From NCBI RefSeq assembly GCF_032854445.1, contig NC_088306.1:13141386-13205385 (forward strand): a stretch of 64,000 bases of DNA. The letters run 5' to 3'. The first letter of the stretch is position 1, and each line of letters starts with the position of its first letter. Below the pieces are notes generated by a model, which worked only from the letters and a program-made list of their open reading frames with translations, had not been told where the DNA came from and searched no databases. Shown piece by piece: positions 1-11,662 of this stretch. Source of the DNA: Liolophura sinensis (lineage: Eukaryota > Mollusca > Polyplacophora > Chitonida > Chitonidae). The position numbers were made by a program, and so were the translations under genes.

Positions 1-190
1 TGAAAACACTTACTGCCAAAAAAGTGATTTATAGTCTGACTTTGTCCATATATTCTGACATTTTCAAGAAATACTCAACATTCAATCTATCTTGGATACA
101 TGAATATCATATTCGTGTTAGTGTTGAAGTACTGAGCACCCAAATGAAGACTTTGTGTTTTCTTACTACTACAACACATTGCCAAACTAG

Positions 191-553
191 TCAGTGGAGG
201 TTGTGGGTATTTACCAGAGTCAGAGTTGTTTCGTCATCTTCTGGAAGCTCAGGTACATGATGCAAGATGTCGGCTTCATTGGTAGGTTCCTCATCACCAC
301 TGCACATGAGCATATCCCCCGACTGTGTTGCCAGCTGCATGCTGTTCCGTGAGCGGTACATCAGTGGTTGTTGTTGCGCTGAGTCGCCAAGGCCGCGATC
401 CTTCCACATGTCTTCAGAAGCGCGGCGCGTTTTGTACCACCACATAGCTGCAATCATGCAGAGCAGCAACACAACCAGGGTGAGGACCAAAATGGCCGCC
501 ATGACCTTGTACAAGGTTATATGAGGTATCCATGGAGAAGGTGGTGACTTGTA
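191..553 (-). CDS. Last coding exon: membrane span plus cytoplasmic tail of an unidentified type I membrane protein
   Basis: This minus-strand exon is open from an acceptor (ttcatttgccag, exon starting at 553) to a TGA at 193-191. An in-frame TAA lies just upstream of the acceptor, so the protein is completed by splicing. It starts YKSPPSPWIPHITLYKVM, continues with a hydrophobic segment (AAILVLTLVVLLLCMIAAMW, about 20 residues), and then shows a basic stop-transfer run (WYKTRR). The tail is about 75 residues, hydrophilic, with an acidic patch (SGDEEPTNEAD, ELPEDDETT) and possible Ser/Thr phosphosites. Composition (about 50% GC) stands out from the AT-rich flanks. Topology implies an extracellular N-terminal part, consistent with the signal-peptide exon on the same strand at 13469-13286, which I infer is the same gene. 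I do not recognise the family. Confidence 0.72.
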   Translation of the reverse strand, partial: YKSPPSPWIPHITLYKVMAAILVLTLVVLLLCMIAAMWWYKTRRASEDMWKDRGLGDSAQQQPLMYRSRNSMQLATQSGDMLMCSGDEEPTNEADILHHVPELPEDDETTLTLVNTHNLH

Positions 554-621
554 CTGGCAAATGAAGAAAAAGTTTTAGTCATGTTAGAAACTAATACTCT
601 CAAAATGTACACTTCTGTGTT

Positions 622-875
622 CATTTATTTGATTGGTGTTTTACTCAAGAATAACTCAACTATATGACAGCGGCCAGCAGTATGGTGGGTGGAAACCGGG
701 CAGAGCCCGGGGGAAACCTACCACCATCCGCAGGTTGCTGACAGATCTTCCCACATATAGCCGGGGAGGAAGCCAGCATGAGCTGGACTTGAACTCACTG
801 CGACCCCACTGGTGAGGGGCCCATAGGTCATTACGCTGTGGTAGTGGACCAACCAACTGAGCCACGGGGGCCCCC
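622..875 (-). mobile_element. tRNA-derived SINE, family 1, minus orientation
   Basis: The copy reads from an (attt)-type tail at 622, through the conserved tail ttgattggtgttttac and the gcggccagca and gagcccgggggaaacc body, to the tRNA-like head ending gccacgggggcccc at 875. The reverse complement begins with a Pol III A-box-like tggctcagttgg. The family is widespread in mollusc genomes and resembles the V-SINE-type element RUDI, but the name is from memory and unverified. A few head bases differ from the other copies. Confidence 0.85.
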
Positions 876-1843
876 ATTTCCGCGTTACTTCAAGAACTAT
901 ATACTGGGTGTCGGGTTTACATCAATAGTTAAACAAGTGAAATGTGAAGTAAATTTTAGGTCAGTTGAAAGACCACTAAATCACTCCATTATAAATAAAA
1001 TTCACTCAAATGTTCAATATAGGTCTTTTGAACTATTTATGTATAGAATCAATTAAGTCACAAACACTTTTATCCCAAATACTCTATATGTTTGAATAGT
1101 TTTCCTCTTGAGCATAACATTATACCAGTGCGTAAACAGCACAAGAATATTATCCATACATAAAAATCAGACTTTTGATGGTGAATGTATTCTATTCATT
1201 GTTGTTAGTGAAAAGAAAACATAAACAATTCGTCTTAACTTTGCCAATTTATTCTGCCATTTTCCATGGCAATGCCAGGTTATATCTGTACATTTATATC
1301 TGTTTCACATGGTCCATCATTCCATTCAAGCATTTAACTGCATTTTATTCAATGAAAAAAAAATGTAAAAAAAAAGTAGTTTTGGATATAGTTTTTAAAG
1401 ATCTTCTTGCTCATGTATTCCTCTCATTTTTTTGTTATATTCTTTTATATGTGAGCACCAAGGTAACTTTTGGCTACCCAAAAACCCATGAGCTTTCTGT
1501 AAAATATTAACATCGTAAGTGAATTCTGAAGAACTGTAATAATTGGTCAAACACAAGGGGCTCAATATTTCAGCATTTATTTTCACTCATCCAAAATTGA
1601 TCAACTTCCTGAACGCAGCACTGGGTGTGATATTCACTGCACTGACCGGCGGCCGTCCTGACCTGGGGCAATCTACATGCGTCTTGGTGCTCAGCCACAT
1701 GAAATTGTAGTCATGTCACAAAAGAGCATGTTGCTTGCACCCTGCACAGTTCACCACAATTGCAATCGTCGGATGCGTCAGGTTTAGACCATGCCATCAT
1801 GTTAGTCGTCATATTACTAACCTTGTACACACATTTTCTATAC

Positions 1844-2092
1844 TGGGGCCTCTATGGCTCAGTTGGTTAGCGCGCTAGCCAGGATTCTCTCACCGATGCG
1901 GTCACTGTGAGTTCAAGTCCATCTCATGCTGGCTTCCTCTCCCGCCGTACGTGGGGAGGTCTGCCAGCAACCACCTGTGGATGCTCGTGGGTTTCCCCCG
2001 GGCTCTGCCCGGGTTTTCTCCACCATAATGCTGGCCGCCATGGTATAAGTGAAATATTCTTGAGAAAGGCGTAAAACACCAATTAAATAAAT
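1844..2092 (+). mobile_element. Near-full-length SINE, family 1
   Basis: The head (ggggcctctatggctcag, A box) runs through a B-box-like gagttcaagtcc, the gctctgcccggg core and the tail aaaacaccaattaaataaat. About 25 nt of the usual head (agcgcagcgtaatgaccc) are missing. Flanks cattttctata (1832-1842) and cattttcaata (2093-2103) match 10 of 11 and look like the target-site duplication. Confidence 0.85.
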
Positions 2093-2645
2093 CATTTTCA
2101 ATATAATTCATTTCTTAAATGTGAAGTTTCTTTTTTTTTGTTCAGTACATAATGCCAAAACACTGAGACACAATGAGTTTTTCCCAGAATTACACTAATT
2201 CTCCATTATATGTAAAAGTTACCAGTGGTGTGAGAAGATTTTTTAATAATTTGGTATACAGTCTATATAAACATGCAGCTGTCAAACAGTCTATGTGTAC
2301 ATACCACCTGCAGTAGTAACTCCCCATGCTGAGTTATAGCCTCATGATGAACTGTAATAAGCATCTCTAACAGAGGGCGCTGTTATGTTCATCAAAACTT
2401 GAAACTGTCCGATTCTTGAAACTCCACAATGCCCTGTAAGAATATGGTACAATATAAGTTGTTTTATCAATAACAATAGTAAAAAAAAGGGTAGACAATA
2501 GATATATGTTCATGGAAGTTCTGCTACTTTTCCCTTAGTACAATAAATGTCTGCAGGCTAAGTCCATGTACCATAGTACTGATATATATTCATAGAGAAA
2601 CATGTATTTGAAGAAATAGAGAAAGATCCACTGGTGAGGAGAATT

Positions 2646-2980
2646 TACATAGGAAAAAAAATTACAAAACCCCTTCTTAACTTTCTACATTCTGCTATAT
2701 TACAACTTACATTGTAAGTGTTCTACAAAATGTTATATTACTGTTTGAAGTTTCAAGTTCATGTTATTTTCAAGGAATATGAATAATGAATGTCCACAGA
2801 GGTCTTTATATAGGATATGTGTTACCAGTAACTACGGAACATGTTACGTGCATGTCAAAACAGGCAGTGGTTTAGTTACATGTTCCTATTCTTGAAAATA
2901 ACATGAAGTTTGAAACTGCAGTTGGAATATAACAAAATGTAGAAAGTTAGGAAGGCGTTTTATTATTTTTCTCCTATGTA
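2646..2980. mobile_element. Foldback or MITE-like element with long terminal inverted repeats
   Basis: The left arm starts tacataggaaaaaaaatta and runs through cttaactttctacatt and caagttcatgttattttc. The right arm, read in reverse complement, shows the same modules in the same order (tacataggagaaaaataat, cctaactttctacatt, aacttcatgttattttc). The left arm carries an extra copy-like insert (acattgtaagtgttctacaa). The arms are about 100 nt or more and the loop about 100 nt (around 2795-2885). The ends are flanked by TA. No coding capacity. Confidence 0.6.
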
Positions 2981-2993
2981 TATATATGTATTT

Positions 2994-3264
2994 TATTTTA
3001 TTTATTTATTTGATTGGTGTTTTACGCCGTACTCAAGAATATTTCACTTATATGACGGCGGCCAGCATTATGGTGGGTGGAAACCTGGCAGAGCCTGGGG
3101 GAAACCCACGACCATCCGCAGGTTGCTGCAAGACCTTCCCACGTACGGCTGGAGAGGAAGCCAGCATGAGCTGGACTTGAACTCACAGCGGACCGCATTG
3201 GTGAGAGGCCTCCTGGGTCATTATGCTGCGCTAGCGCGCTGACCAACTGAGCCACAGAGGCCCC
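2994..3264 (-). mobile_element. Full-length SINE, family 1, minus orientation
   Basis: The tail (atttatttatttgattggtg) is at the left and the tRNA-like head (ctgagccacagaggcccc) at the right. The body shows agcctgggggaaacccacga and the full head including gggtcattatgctgcgctag. It sits immediately beside the foldback element at 2646-2980, in an AT-rich insertion-prone stretch. Confidence 0.88.
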
Positions 3265-3265
3265 A

Positions 3266-4030
3266 CTATATATATGTATGGTCCACCACTAATACACAGA
3301 CATGTACACAGAGCTACACGTATATTAAGTGTGTTGGTACCTGTGACCATGAGTGATGAATATACAGGATTATCTGAAAGCCACTTTCCACTGACCCGGC
3401 TCCCTCTAATTAGCAGACTTAATTTGAATTATGAATACTGTGAAATCCTTAGCAGTGTCGCCATTCCTGGTTCTCCTCACATGGACACAGCTTTCGTTCA
3501 AGTCAGTTAACAAATAGATACTCATTTGTACAGGCTGTGAAATTAGACTGGTATACATAAGACCATAAGCATAAAAAATTCTCTACAACTGGACCAGTTT
3601 TATTTCTTGTTTGATAACTGTATTTGCAGAACAGATTTATTATCAAGCATGTGACATAGCTTACATGTATTTGAAAAACAAAGAGTGTTTCTACAGTATG
3701 TGATTACACTCACCTATATGGGAACTGTATGTGTCAAACAGTATATGAAAATTTATGAAGTATTTGAAATTCTCCCGCTCTAATATCATATCTTTTCGAG
3801 ACCTTAGAATACCCGTACTAAGGTTCTTGTTGTTGTAAACCTATTGTAAACTATAAAGTTGTGAAGTTACTACATATTAGAAGATTGTCAATTTTGCTTA
3901 CATTCAAGCATCACATTAGATGCAAGCTACTTTCTTAATTCAAGATACATAAAAGTCACTCTCAGAAATTTTTCAGTTAGCCTGTACCCACACTCTCTTT
4001 AGGTTAATGCCTGAAATGTTCTATGTCATA
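3266..4030. other. AT-rich intronic DNA
   Basis: Nothing is recognisable except the donor-like site at 3717 treated separately. Confidence 0.4.
3718..3845 (-). other. Possible exon with consensus donor (very weak)
   Basis: The minus strand has a textbook donor (ccatatag then GTGAGTG, at 3717) preceded by about 42 open codons (..GILRSRKDMILERENFKYF..). An acceptor-like tttacaatag lies at about 3846. The content is AT-rich, like the surrounding intron, so this may be a decoy donor. It lies between the candidate internal exons and the last exon of the minus-strand gene, which is the only contextual support. Confidence 0.15.
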
Positions 4031-4305
4031 TCAAGTGTCTGAGTTCTGTGTCTGACTGCTGTAACATCAGTCCATCAAGTGTCAGAGTTCTGTGTCTGAC
4101 TGCTGTAACATCTGTCCATCAAGTGTCAGAGTTCTGCGTCTGACTGCTGTAACATCTATCCATCAAGTGTCAGAGTTCTGTGTCTGACTGCTGTAACATC
4201 TGTCCATCAAGTGTCAGAGTTCTGTGTCTGACTGATGTAACACCAGTCCATCAAGTGTCAGAATTCTGTTTGTGTCTGACTGCTGTAACATCACTCAATC
4301 AAGTG
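4031..4305. repeat. 44-bp minisatellite, about 6 copies
   Basis: The unit begins tcaagtgtcagagttctgtg and continues tctgactgctgtaacatctg tcca. Copies start at 4031, 4075, 4119 and so on. The last copy has a small insertion (ctgtttgtgtc) before the array decays. Confidence 0.92.
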
Positions 4306-4927
4306 ACAAATGTAACTTTTTTCAATACTATTTCCCCTATGATGTGGAAATGTTTATGGGAGGTGCATAATATCCAAGTCTTACGTTTAAAACAGCATAA
4401 ATATCAGTAAACATGAATTTAAGAAGGGTGACACTTTTTTGCTTTTTGGAACAGGTTGGAAGTTGTTTTAGTGGCTGTATGCTAGACTGGTATGATGTCA
4501 TTGGTCAGAGTTTAGTGTGTATCTCATATGTCAGTTCAATGACTCCCTGATAACAGTATAGAGCCAGTTTACAGCACGTCACATATTTGTAGTGCTGAAC
4601 ATAATGGAGGCAAACTGTCACCCTGGACACACTATGCCCTGTCTGATCACAATGCATGGGCTTGTAGTACAGGCCAACTTCAGTCCAAATGCTTGTAGTA
4701 CTGGGCCTCTATATTCATGTACTTGTACCCATTAAGACTGCATCTACTCTACCATGTACTGGCTAGACAAGAGGCCAGAATGGAACAATGGATTATTACA
4801 GTAAAATATATCTGAAAGCCAATCACAGTAATAAATATCACTCTGCAGTCATTTGTGGGGTTTGGATTATTTCCTACAGTATCTGGGACATTTGAATGGT
4901 ACAGGTGGACATATATCTCTGGAGTGA

Positions 4928-5005
4928 TTTTTTATTTATTTACTGGAGTTTTGTGCCATACACAAGGATGTTTCACTTATGTGATGGCAGCCTCAGCAGT
5001 GATCT
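4928..5005 (-). mobile_element. Degenerate SINE family 1 tail fragment
   Basis: tttatttatttactggagtt, then gtgccatacacaaggatg and tttcacttatgtgatggcag correspond to the reverse-complemented tail of the other copies with about 20% change. The rest of the element is absent. Confidence 0.6.
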
Positions 5006-5053
5006 ATAGGTTCTTGCTAATTACATGTAGAGTATTTGTGCTCCAGTATTAAG

Positions 5054-5555
5054 TACAGTATTTACAGCTGAGAAAGTCATGAAAATATCACTTCCCTTGC
5101 AGTGATTATGGATGTTGGATTATACAGTATTTGCAGCTGAGAAAGTCATGAAAATATCACTTCCCTTGCAGTGATTATGGATTATACAGTATTTGCAGCT
5201 GAGTAAGTCATGAAAATATGACTTCTGCTATGATTTATGGATGTTGGATAATTACAGTATTTACAGCTGAGTAAGTCATGTAGATATCACTTCCTCTGCA
5301 GTGATTTATGGATGTTGGATAATTACAGTATTTACAGCTGAGTAAGTCATGTAGATATCACTTCCCCTGCAGTGATTTATGGATGTTGGATTATTACAGT
5401 ATTTACACCTGATAAGTCATGTAGATATCACTTCCCCTGCAGTGATTTATGGATGTTGGATTATTACGGTATTTACACCTGATAAGTCATGTAGATATCA
5501 CTTCCGCTGCAGTGATTTATGGATGTTGGATTATTACAGTATTTACAGCCTGGAG
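5054..5555. repeat. 71-bp satellite, left block (about 7 copies)
   Basis: The unit contains gtgatttatggatgttggat, attacagtatttacagctga and gtcatgtagatatcacttcc. Clean copies start at 5301 and 5372. The first copies are shorter and more divergent. The same unit reappears from 6742, with about 1.2 kb of unrelated DNA between the blocks. Confidence 0.93.
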
Positions 5556-6741
5556 GGTAGAGATCAGAGGACCTCTGTCCAACCATTCAAACCAGTCCCC
5601 AGTCATCTGTCCAACAGAGTATAATAGATCCATTTATGGGTTCTGTAGGTCAGAGGTTTGGCTTAGAACAGACTGGTCTATAGACTGTTTACATCTGTTT
5701 ACTTAGTCTTGTCAGTGACAGGTCTGGCCTTTTGTCCCTAAAGCTGAGCAAACCCCCAGGGTTAAATCCTGACCAGGCTGTTGTCCTAAAGTCTCTCCAC
5801 CTTCTCATGAATATTTTGTCTTATGTGTTGAGAAAAGCATACACTGACTGTATTTAACCTAACATGTTGAAAATAAACTTACAGGAGATTAAGCATTATA
5901 AAGAATGACTGATGACCTTCATTTGCCATTAAAAATGCATTTTTTCAGGTAAAATTTTAGGGCAATCATATATAGCACTGTTATAATAGTTATAAAGCAT
6001 TTTTATAGTTATTGAATCAAAGTATATATAACACATATATGTTAATGAATATAGCTGCTAAAGCATCAAGCTTCTAGCCAGTATTTCTGTATTATGCCAA
6101 GTTCATTATCCATTCAGCTGACAGGTGTCTTTAGGCATTGACATATTAACAAGTTACTTAAAAGCGTACATTTTTTCAGCCATCAATACACTGTATGTAC
6201 ACTGTTAACATGTACCTGTAAATGTGCCAAATGTAGTATCTCAGCCTTTCCACAATTTTGGAAAAATTATAATGTTCCGAGTTTTTTTAACACAGTTAAA
6301 TGATTTTCAGCACACATAAAGCACACATTTAGCTCTGTTCACTACGCCATTTTCAGCTTTACAGCTATAACAGTTTTCGTCATGTGACCTGCAAGTATTG
6401 GGAAAAACTGCAATTTTTTACAATTTGATGGCAATTTGGGACAGAAGTATACATGGCAGGAAACAGATAAGACCAGATTCGTGATCAGGACATCAAACTA
6501 CATCAGGCAATATGTTCAGGGTCTTCAATTCAAATTACTTACTCACTTCCGCTGTGACAGCTAATACCTGATTTGCTCACACATTGTATTTTTTCTTTTC
6601 CACACAGCATCCATTGAACACTTGATACGTGTGCTAAAGTAAGACACAGAGTTCTGGAGAATGTTACAATGTTCTAATGTTTTCCTAGTAACCCAACATG
6701 TCTGCCAGCTCACAAACTTAGGACAACAAAAGTTTGTTCTA
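5556..6741. other. Unique AT-rich DNA between two satellite blocks
   Basis: I see no exon, SINE or tandem structure here. It separates two blocks of the same 71-bp satellite, so it is either an insertion or an interval bridged by satellite spread. Confidence 0.4.
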
Positions 6742-8540
6742 TGAATGTCGGATTATTGCAATCATTTAGATCACTTCTCCTTATACAGTATTCATGGATG
6801 TTGGATTATTACAGTATTTACAGCTGAGCAATCATTTAGATATCACTTCTCCTTATACAGTATTCATGGATGTTGGATTATTACAGTATTTACAGCTGAG
6901 CAATCATTTAGATATCACTTCTCCTTATACAGTAGTATTCATGGATGTTGGATTATTACAGTATTTACAGCTAAGCAATCATTTAGATATCACTTCTCCG
7001 TATACAGTATTCATGGATGTTGGATTATTACAGCATTTACAGCTGAGCAATCATTTAGATATCACTTCTCCTGCCCTGATTCAGGGATGTTGGATTATTA
7101 CAGTATTTACAGCTAAGCAATCATTTAGATATCACTTCTCCTTATACAGTATTCATGGATATTGGATTATTACAGCATTTACAGCTGAGCAATCATTTAG
7201 ATATCACTTCTCCTGCCCTGATTCAGGGATGTTGGATTATTACAATATTTACAGCTAAGCGATTATTTAGATATCACTACTCCTTATACAGTATTCATGG
7301 ATGTTGGATTATTACAGTATTTACAGCTGAGCAATCATTTAGATATCACTTCTCCTGCCCCGATTCATGGATGTTGGATTATTACAGTATTTGCAGCTAA
7401 GCAATCATTTAGATATCACTTCTCCGTATACAGTATTCATGGATGTTTGATTATTACAGTATTTACAGCTGAGCAATCATTTAGATATCACTTCTCCTGC
7501 CCCGATTGATGGATGTTGGATTGTTACAGTATTTACAGCTAAGCAATCATTTAGATATCACTTCTCCTTATACAGTATTCATGGATGTTGGATTATTACA
7601 GCATTTACAGCTGAGCAATCATTTAGATATCACTTCTCCTGCCCCGATTGATGGATGTTGGATTATTACAGTATTTACAGCTGAGTAATCATGTAGATAT
7701 CACTTCCTCTGCAGTGATTTATGGATGTTGGATTATTACAGTATTTACACCTGATAAGTCATGTAGATATCACTTCCCCTGCAGTGATTTATGGATGTTG
7801 GATTATTACGGTATTTACAGCTGAGTAAGTCATGTAGATATCACTTCCTCTGCAGTGATTTATGGATGTTTGATTATTACGGTATTTACACCTGATAAGT
7901 CATGTAGATATCACTTCCCCTGCAGTGATTTATGGATGTTGGATTATTACAGCATTTACAGCTGAGTAATCATGTAGATATCACTTCTCCTGCAGTGATT
8001 TATGGATGTTTGATTATTACGGTATTTACAACTGATAAGTCATGTAGATATCACTTCCCCTGCAGTGATTTATGGATGTTTGATTATTACGGTATTTACA
8101 CCTGATAAGTCATGTAGATATCACTTCTCCTGCCCCGATTGATGGATGTTGGATTATTACAGCATTTACAGCTGAGTAATCATGTAGATATCACTTCTCC
8201 TGCAGTGATTTATGGATGTTGGATTATTACAGTATTTACACCTGATAAGTCATGTAGATATCACTTCCCCTGCAGTGATTTATGGATGTTGGATAATTAC
8301 AGTATTTACAGCTGAGTAAGTCATGTAGATATCACTTCCTCTGCCCCGATTCATGGATGTTGGATTATTACAGTATTTGCAGCTAAGCAATCATTTAGAT
8401 ATCACTTCCCCTGCAGTGATTTATGGATGTTGGATAATTACAGTATTTACAGCTGAGTAAGTCATGTAGATATCACTTCCCCTGCAGTGATTTATGGATG
8501 TTGGATTATTACAGTATTTACAGCTGAGTAGGTCATGTAG
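6742..8540. repeat. 70-72-bp satellite, main block (about 25 copies)
   Basis: The conserved core is ggatgttggattattacagt and atttacagctgagcaatcat, then ttagatatcacttctcc. Three interchangeable junction modules occur: ttatacagtattca (72-bp units), tgcccygattca (70-bp units) and tgcagtgatttat (71-bp units). Units in about 6990-7690 alternate the first two types. The right part uses mainly the third type, identical in kind to the left block at 5054. Long open frames here arise from 72-bp periodicity and are not genes. Confidence 0.95.
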
Positions 8541-9403
8541 AAAAAATGGGAGTTTTTTTTTGGCATGTCCAACTTCCAGTTTGCAGATGTCACTTCAGGT
8601 TATGTTAAATTTGTCTCCTTTCCTTGAGATGATGCTGGGCCTTATGACCGTGTCACAAGCTTCATTTGTTAAGGAGAAATACCCAATTCTAGCTTTGAGG
8701 ACATCCCTTTCGATTTCGCAAAAATTGCATAATTACTCACAATCAGCAACCAAAACTGAATCAGATGTATTAAAACTATTTCCCACAGTGAAATTTTCAA
8801 CAGTGTAGAAAGTATTAGCAGTTTTTCAGTCACATGACATTTTTTACCCAATGGCGAGATTGTACAATTTTCAACCAAGAAAGTCCTCATGAACAAATTG
8901 AACATGCCTATAGGCTTTGCGCAGCTGCAGTTCCAGCTCAATCGCATCAGCTGTTCTGTAAATAAACATGTCTTTTTTTGTTTAGCACAAAATCCAACAT
9001 GGCAGCTAAGTCACGGGTTCAAAACTTTCGAAAAGCTAAGGTGCACAACCTCAGGTCCGTTATCTAAAACATACTGATGTTTCATAAATGTCTGATTAGC
9101 CGTTTTCTCAAAAAAAACATCACATAATTTTAGTGAGAATAATAATAATCTGCGAGACAATAGGATCAAGCATGAATGCTTTCAGTGGATTGTGAAATCC
9201 ATGAAAATGAATACTATGCCGTAATTCCTCAAGCTTTTCGCCCATGAAAGAGCAACTTTCAGTGCAATTGATGCACTTTTTAAATTTGATTTTGAAGACA
9301 AAATTACATTGGATGGATTGGCCAGTGTCCAGGCTTCACAAAAAAGTATAACTTTATCAGTTAACACAGAATAATGCCTTCAGAATATACTTGAATAAAC
9401 ACC
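8541..9403. other. Region with decayed coding-like frames, origin unclear
   Basis: The plus strand has protein-like pieces interrupted by stops: ADVTSGYVKFVSFP near 8590, MAAKSRVQNFRKAK near 9009-9050 after a pyrimidine tract ending in tttag, and HERATFSAIDALFKFDFEDK with ITLDGLASVQAS near 9242-9340. The minus strand also has an open frame at 8947-8669. It may be an old retrotransposed gene or a transposon remnant. No family is recognised. Confidence 0.25.
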
Positions 9404-9459
9404 TTGCAAATATGCAAAAACCTTGAAAAATTACAGAAATGCCATACCTGCAAGGGTGA

Positions 9460-9650
9460 AGGCAGAGGTATACGTACATTAAGCAGAAGTGGAGGTGTAG
9501 GAATAGGCAAAGATGTACATGTAGGCAAAGGCAGAGGTGCAACTATAGTTGTAGACGTAGGCACATTTGTAGGCAGAGGCAGAAGTGTAGGCAGAGGTGC
9601 TGACAGAGGCACAGATATAGATGTACATGTATGTGTACACACATTCACAT
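9460..9650. repeat. Degenerate GTAGGC/AGAGGT short tandem repeat
   Basis: Loosely hexameric repeats of gtaggcagaggtg-like words produce open frames in both directions. Composition alone explains the frames. Confidence 0.7.
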
Positions 9651-9654
9651 GAAT

Positions 9655-11340
9655 TTTGTTCCTTCAAAATTTATCTCCATAATAATATATCAACAGACAA
9701 AACACCATAGAGTAAATCTGCATACACAGTACATTTTGGTACACGTGTGCCTATAACTCGTCTATCTATAACACACTGTGCAAGTTTTCACCAAAATCCA
9801 TCTATTAATATATAATTTACACACATCAATGAATACAATCAAATAAGTTACGGTATGATGCCAATGTCTATGTAAAACAAAAAAACACAACAAAACAAAA
9901 CAAAAATATAAAAACAAATCCAATAAGCAAACCCGTTTACAGCTGAGCCCCCTTAAACTGCAGTCTACATCTTTTTCTTCCAGTCATGTATCAAAACATC
10001 TTCCCAGAAGGAAGGAGCAGCAATCTTCCCAAATATTTACATGTTTATCTGTGTATCAAGCGTCACAAGAGTGAGTTTGTTCATGGGAAGCAGCCTCAAA
10101 AAACCAATAGGGAAATGCAGAAATCTGGTGACCTTTGACAGCTAGCCGCTTAGCTGGAGCCTTCCCCTCTAACCTAACCAAACATGCTGAACAGATAATG
10201 ACATTTTGGAGGTAAACTTTATCTTTACTTTAACTGGCTACTTGGTCACAGTTTTCTGAGAAGGACAGCAGGATTTCACAAAAGCCTCACAGATCCAGCT
10301 GGCAGTTTGCCAAAACCTTATCATACAGCTGGATGAAAGACACTGGAATGGGCCCATGTCCCTTGAATTTCATTTCATTGATTGAGCAACTTGTGTTTAA
10401 CTTGTACTGATCTCATTTTGGCATAGATCTGTTGCTCATAATAAAAACGTAAGGAAACCCAAGATTTCAATATCAAATTGAAACCCTTGATGCTTCAGTT
10501 GCCACTGACAATGCCTTTCAGCACTGTCATCTAGTTGGCACTGTTGATCCTTATTTTATTTGTTACATACAAGGGAGTGGCTGTACCTAAAAAGTTTAGA
10601 AGTATTTCAGCAAAATATTCTGTCACAATGCAATTTATACTGTTAAGAAACCTCACAGGACTGCCTGGTAGATAGATGCCTACAAATTGAACGTACATGT
10701 ATTTGCAAAACTGCGCATTAATATATTCTCTTCACAACAAACGCCCTTTCCCTCAACTGGTAAGTGTTGTTATTTATTCAGAATTTTAAACAATTTTCTT
10801 GCCCAATTATAAATGAAACACTTTTCAATTTTGTCATAGTTGATACACAAGTACATGTACCTGGTATTTAGAATCAATTTGGACAGCATTAATATCACCC
10901 AAATAACCAAAATGACGGGGTTTTCCATGTCTATTAGGCAGCCATTTTTACATAAACGTCGGTAGTTTAGGGAAAATAACTGGGTGGTTGGTATCATTAT
11001 CTGTGCTTGATTACAAAAAAAATGTACCTGAGTACACCATGAATTCTATCTAACATGTTATTAAACATCTGGGAGGGTGGGTGTAACCAAATTATTACGC
11101 TAATCTGTACCTGTACTTTCACAAGTTGTTACACAAGAATAAATCTACATTTATATGAGTTTTAGTTAAAATCACAGTCACACAAGGTTACTGTATTTCA
11201 GAGGCAATGTTTGTCTAACCCCAATGCTCTTCTCAACAAGTATAACTACAACAGATGTGAAGGACTTATGTCATAGTTCGATGAATCATGTGCTTATGTA
11301 TATGCATGCACAAAGTATTAAATTGTGATGCATCATGGAT
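9655..11340. other. Intronic DNA of the minus-strand gene
   Basis: Apart from the candidate exon at 10406-10291, the only other coding-like spot is a GC-richer minus-strand frame around 10155-10040 (..HFPIGFLRLLPMNKLTL..) ending near a GTAAAT donor. The evidence is too thin to call. Confidence 0.35.
10291..10406 (-). CDS. Candidate internal exon of the minus-strand gene (weak)
   Basis: On the minus strand an AG at 10408-10407 precedes an open 116-nt stretch reading YKLNTSCSINEMKFKG, then GPIPVSFIQLYDKVL and NCQLDL. It ends at donor GTGAGG (10290). The residue pattern, with alternating hydrophobics and two cysteines, looks like part of an extracellular beta domain. The acceptor has a weak pyrimidine tract. 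An alternative donor (AAG then GTTTTG) lies inside it. Phase 0 at its start agrees with the candidate exon at 11492-11367. Confidence 0.27.
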
Positions 11341-11366
11341 TTGACATCCAAGTTCATCTCATGCAC

Positions 11367-11492
11367 CTCATCCATAATCAACAAAATGGGGAGAGCCTGG
11401 ATTGATGTTGGAAGGTTTGTCCAGTGCTTGCTGAGAGCTGATGTAGTTTTCCCTGCACTAGATATGAGGTCTGTTTCATCTTCCCAGTTTAG
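11367..11492 (-). CDS. Candidate internal exon of the minus-strand gene (weak)
   Basis: An acceptor (cacatttatatttctgaaag) is followed by 126 nt, exactly 42 codons, open from LNWEDETDLISSAGK through ALSKHWTNLP to LPILLIMDE. It ends before a poor donor (GAG then GTGCAT). Its phase (0 to 0) is compatible with the preceding candidate at 11991-11855 and the following one at 10406-10291. The opposite strand is also open here, so coding is not proven. No domain is recognised. Confidence 0.25.
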
Positions 11493-11662
11493 CTTTCAGA
11501 AATATAAATGTGGAAGTTAAGCAGGGAGCATGGCTAACCAATCTCTGAGAACAAATAAAATGGGTGTTTGTAAAATCTTTATCTCTAGGACAGCAGTTAA
11601 ATTAATTCGATCAAAATGCAGCCTGCCACTTTGCATAAATTAACTGACTGAAGTGTTCTATT

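Noticed and set aside
6745-7688. Open frames of 60-154 codons as repeat proteins
   Set aside because: They come from 72-bp periodicity of the satellite and switch frame whenever a 70- or 71-bp unit occurs.
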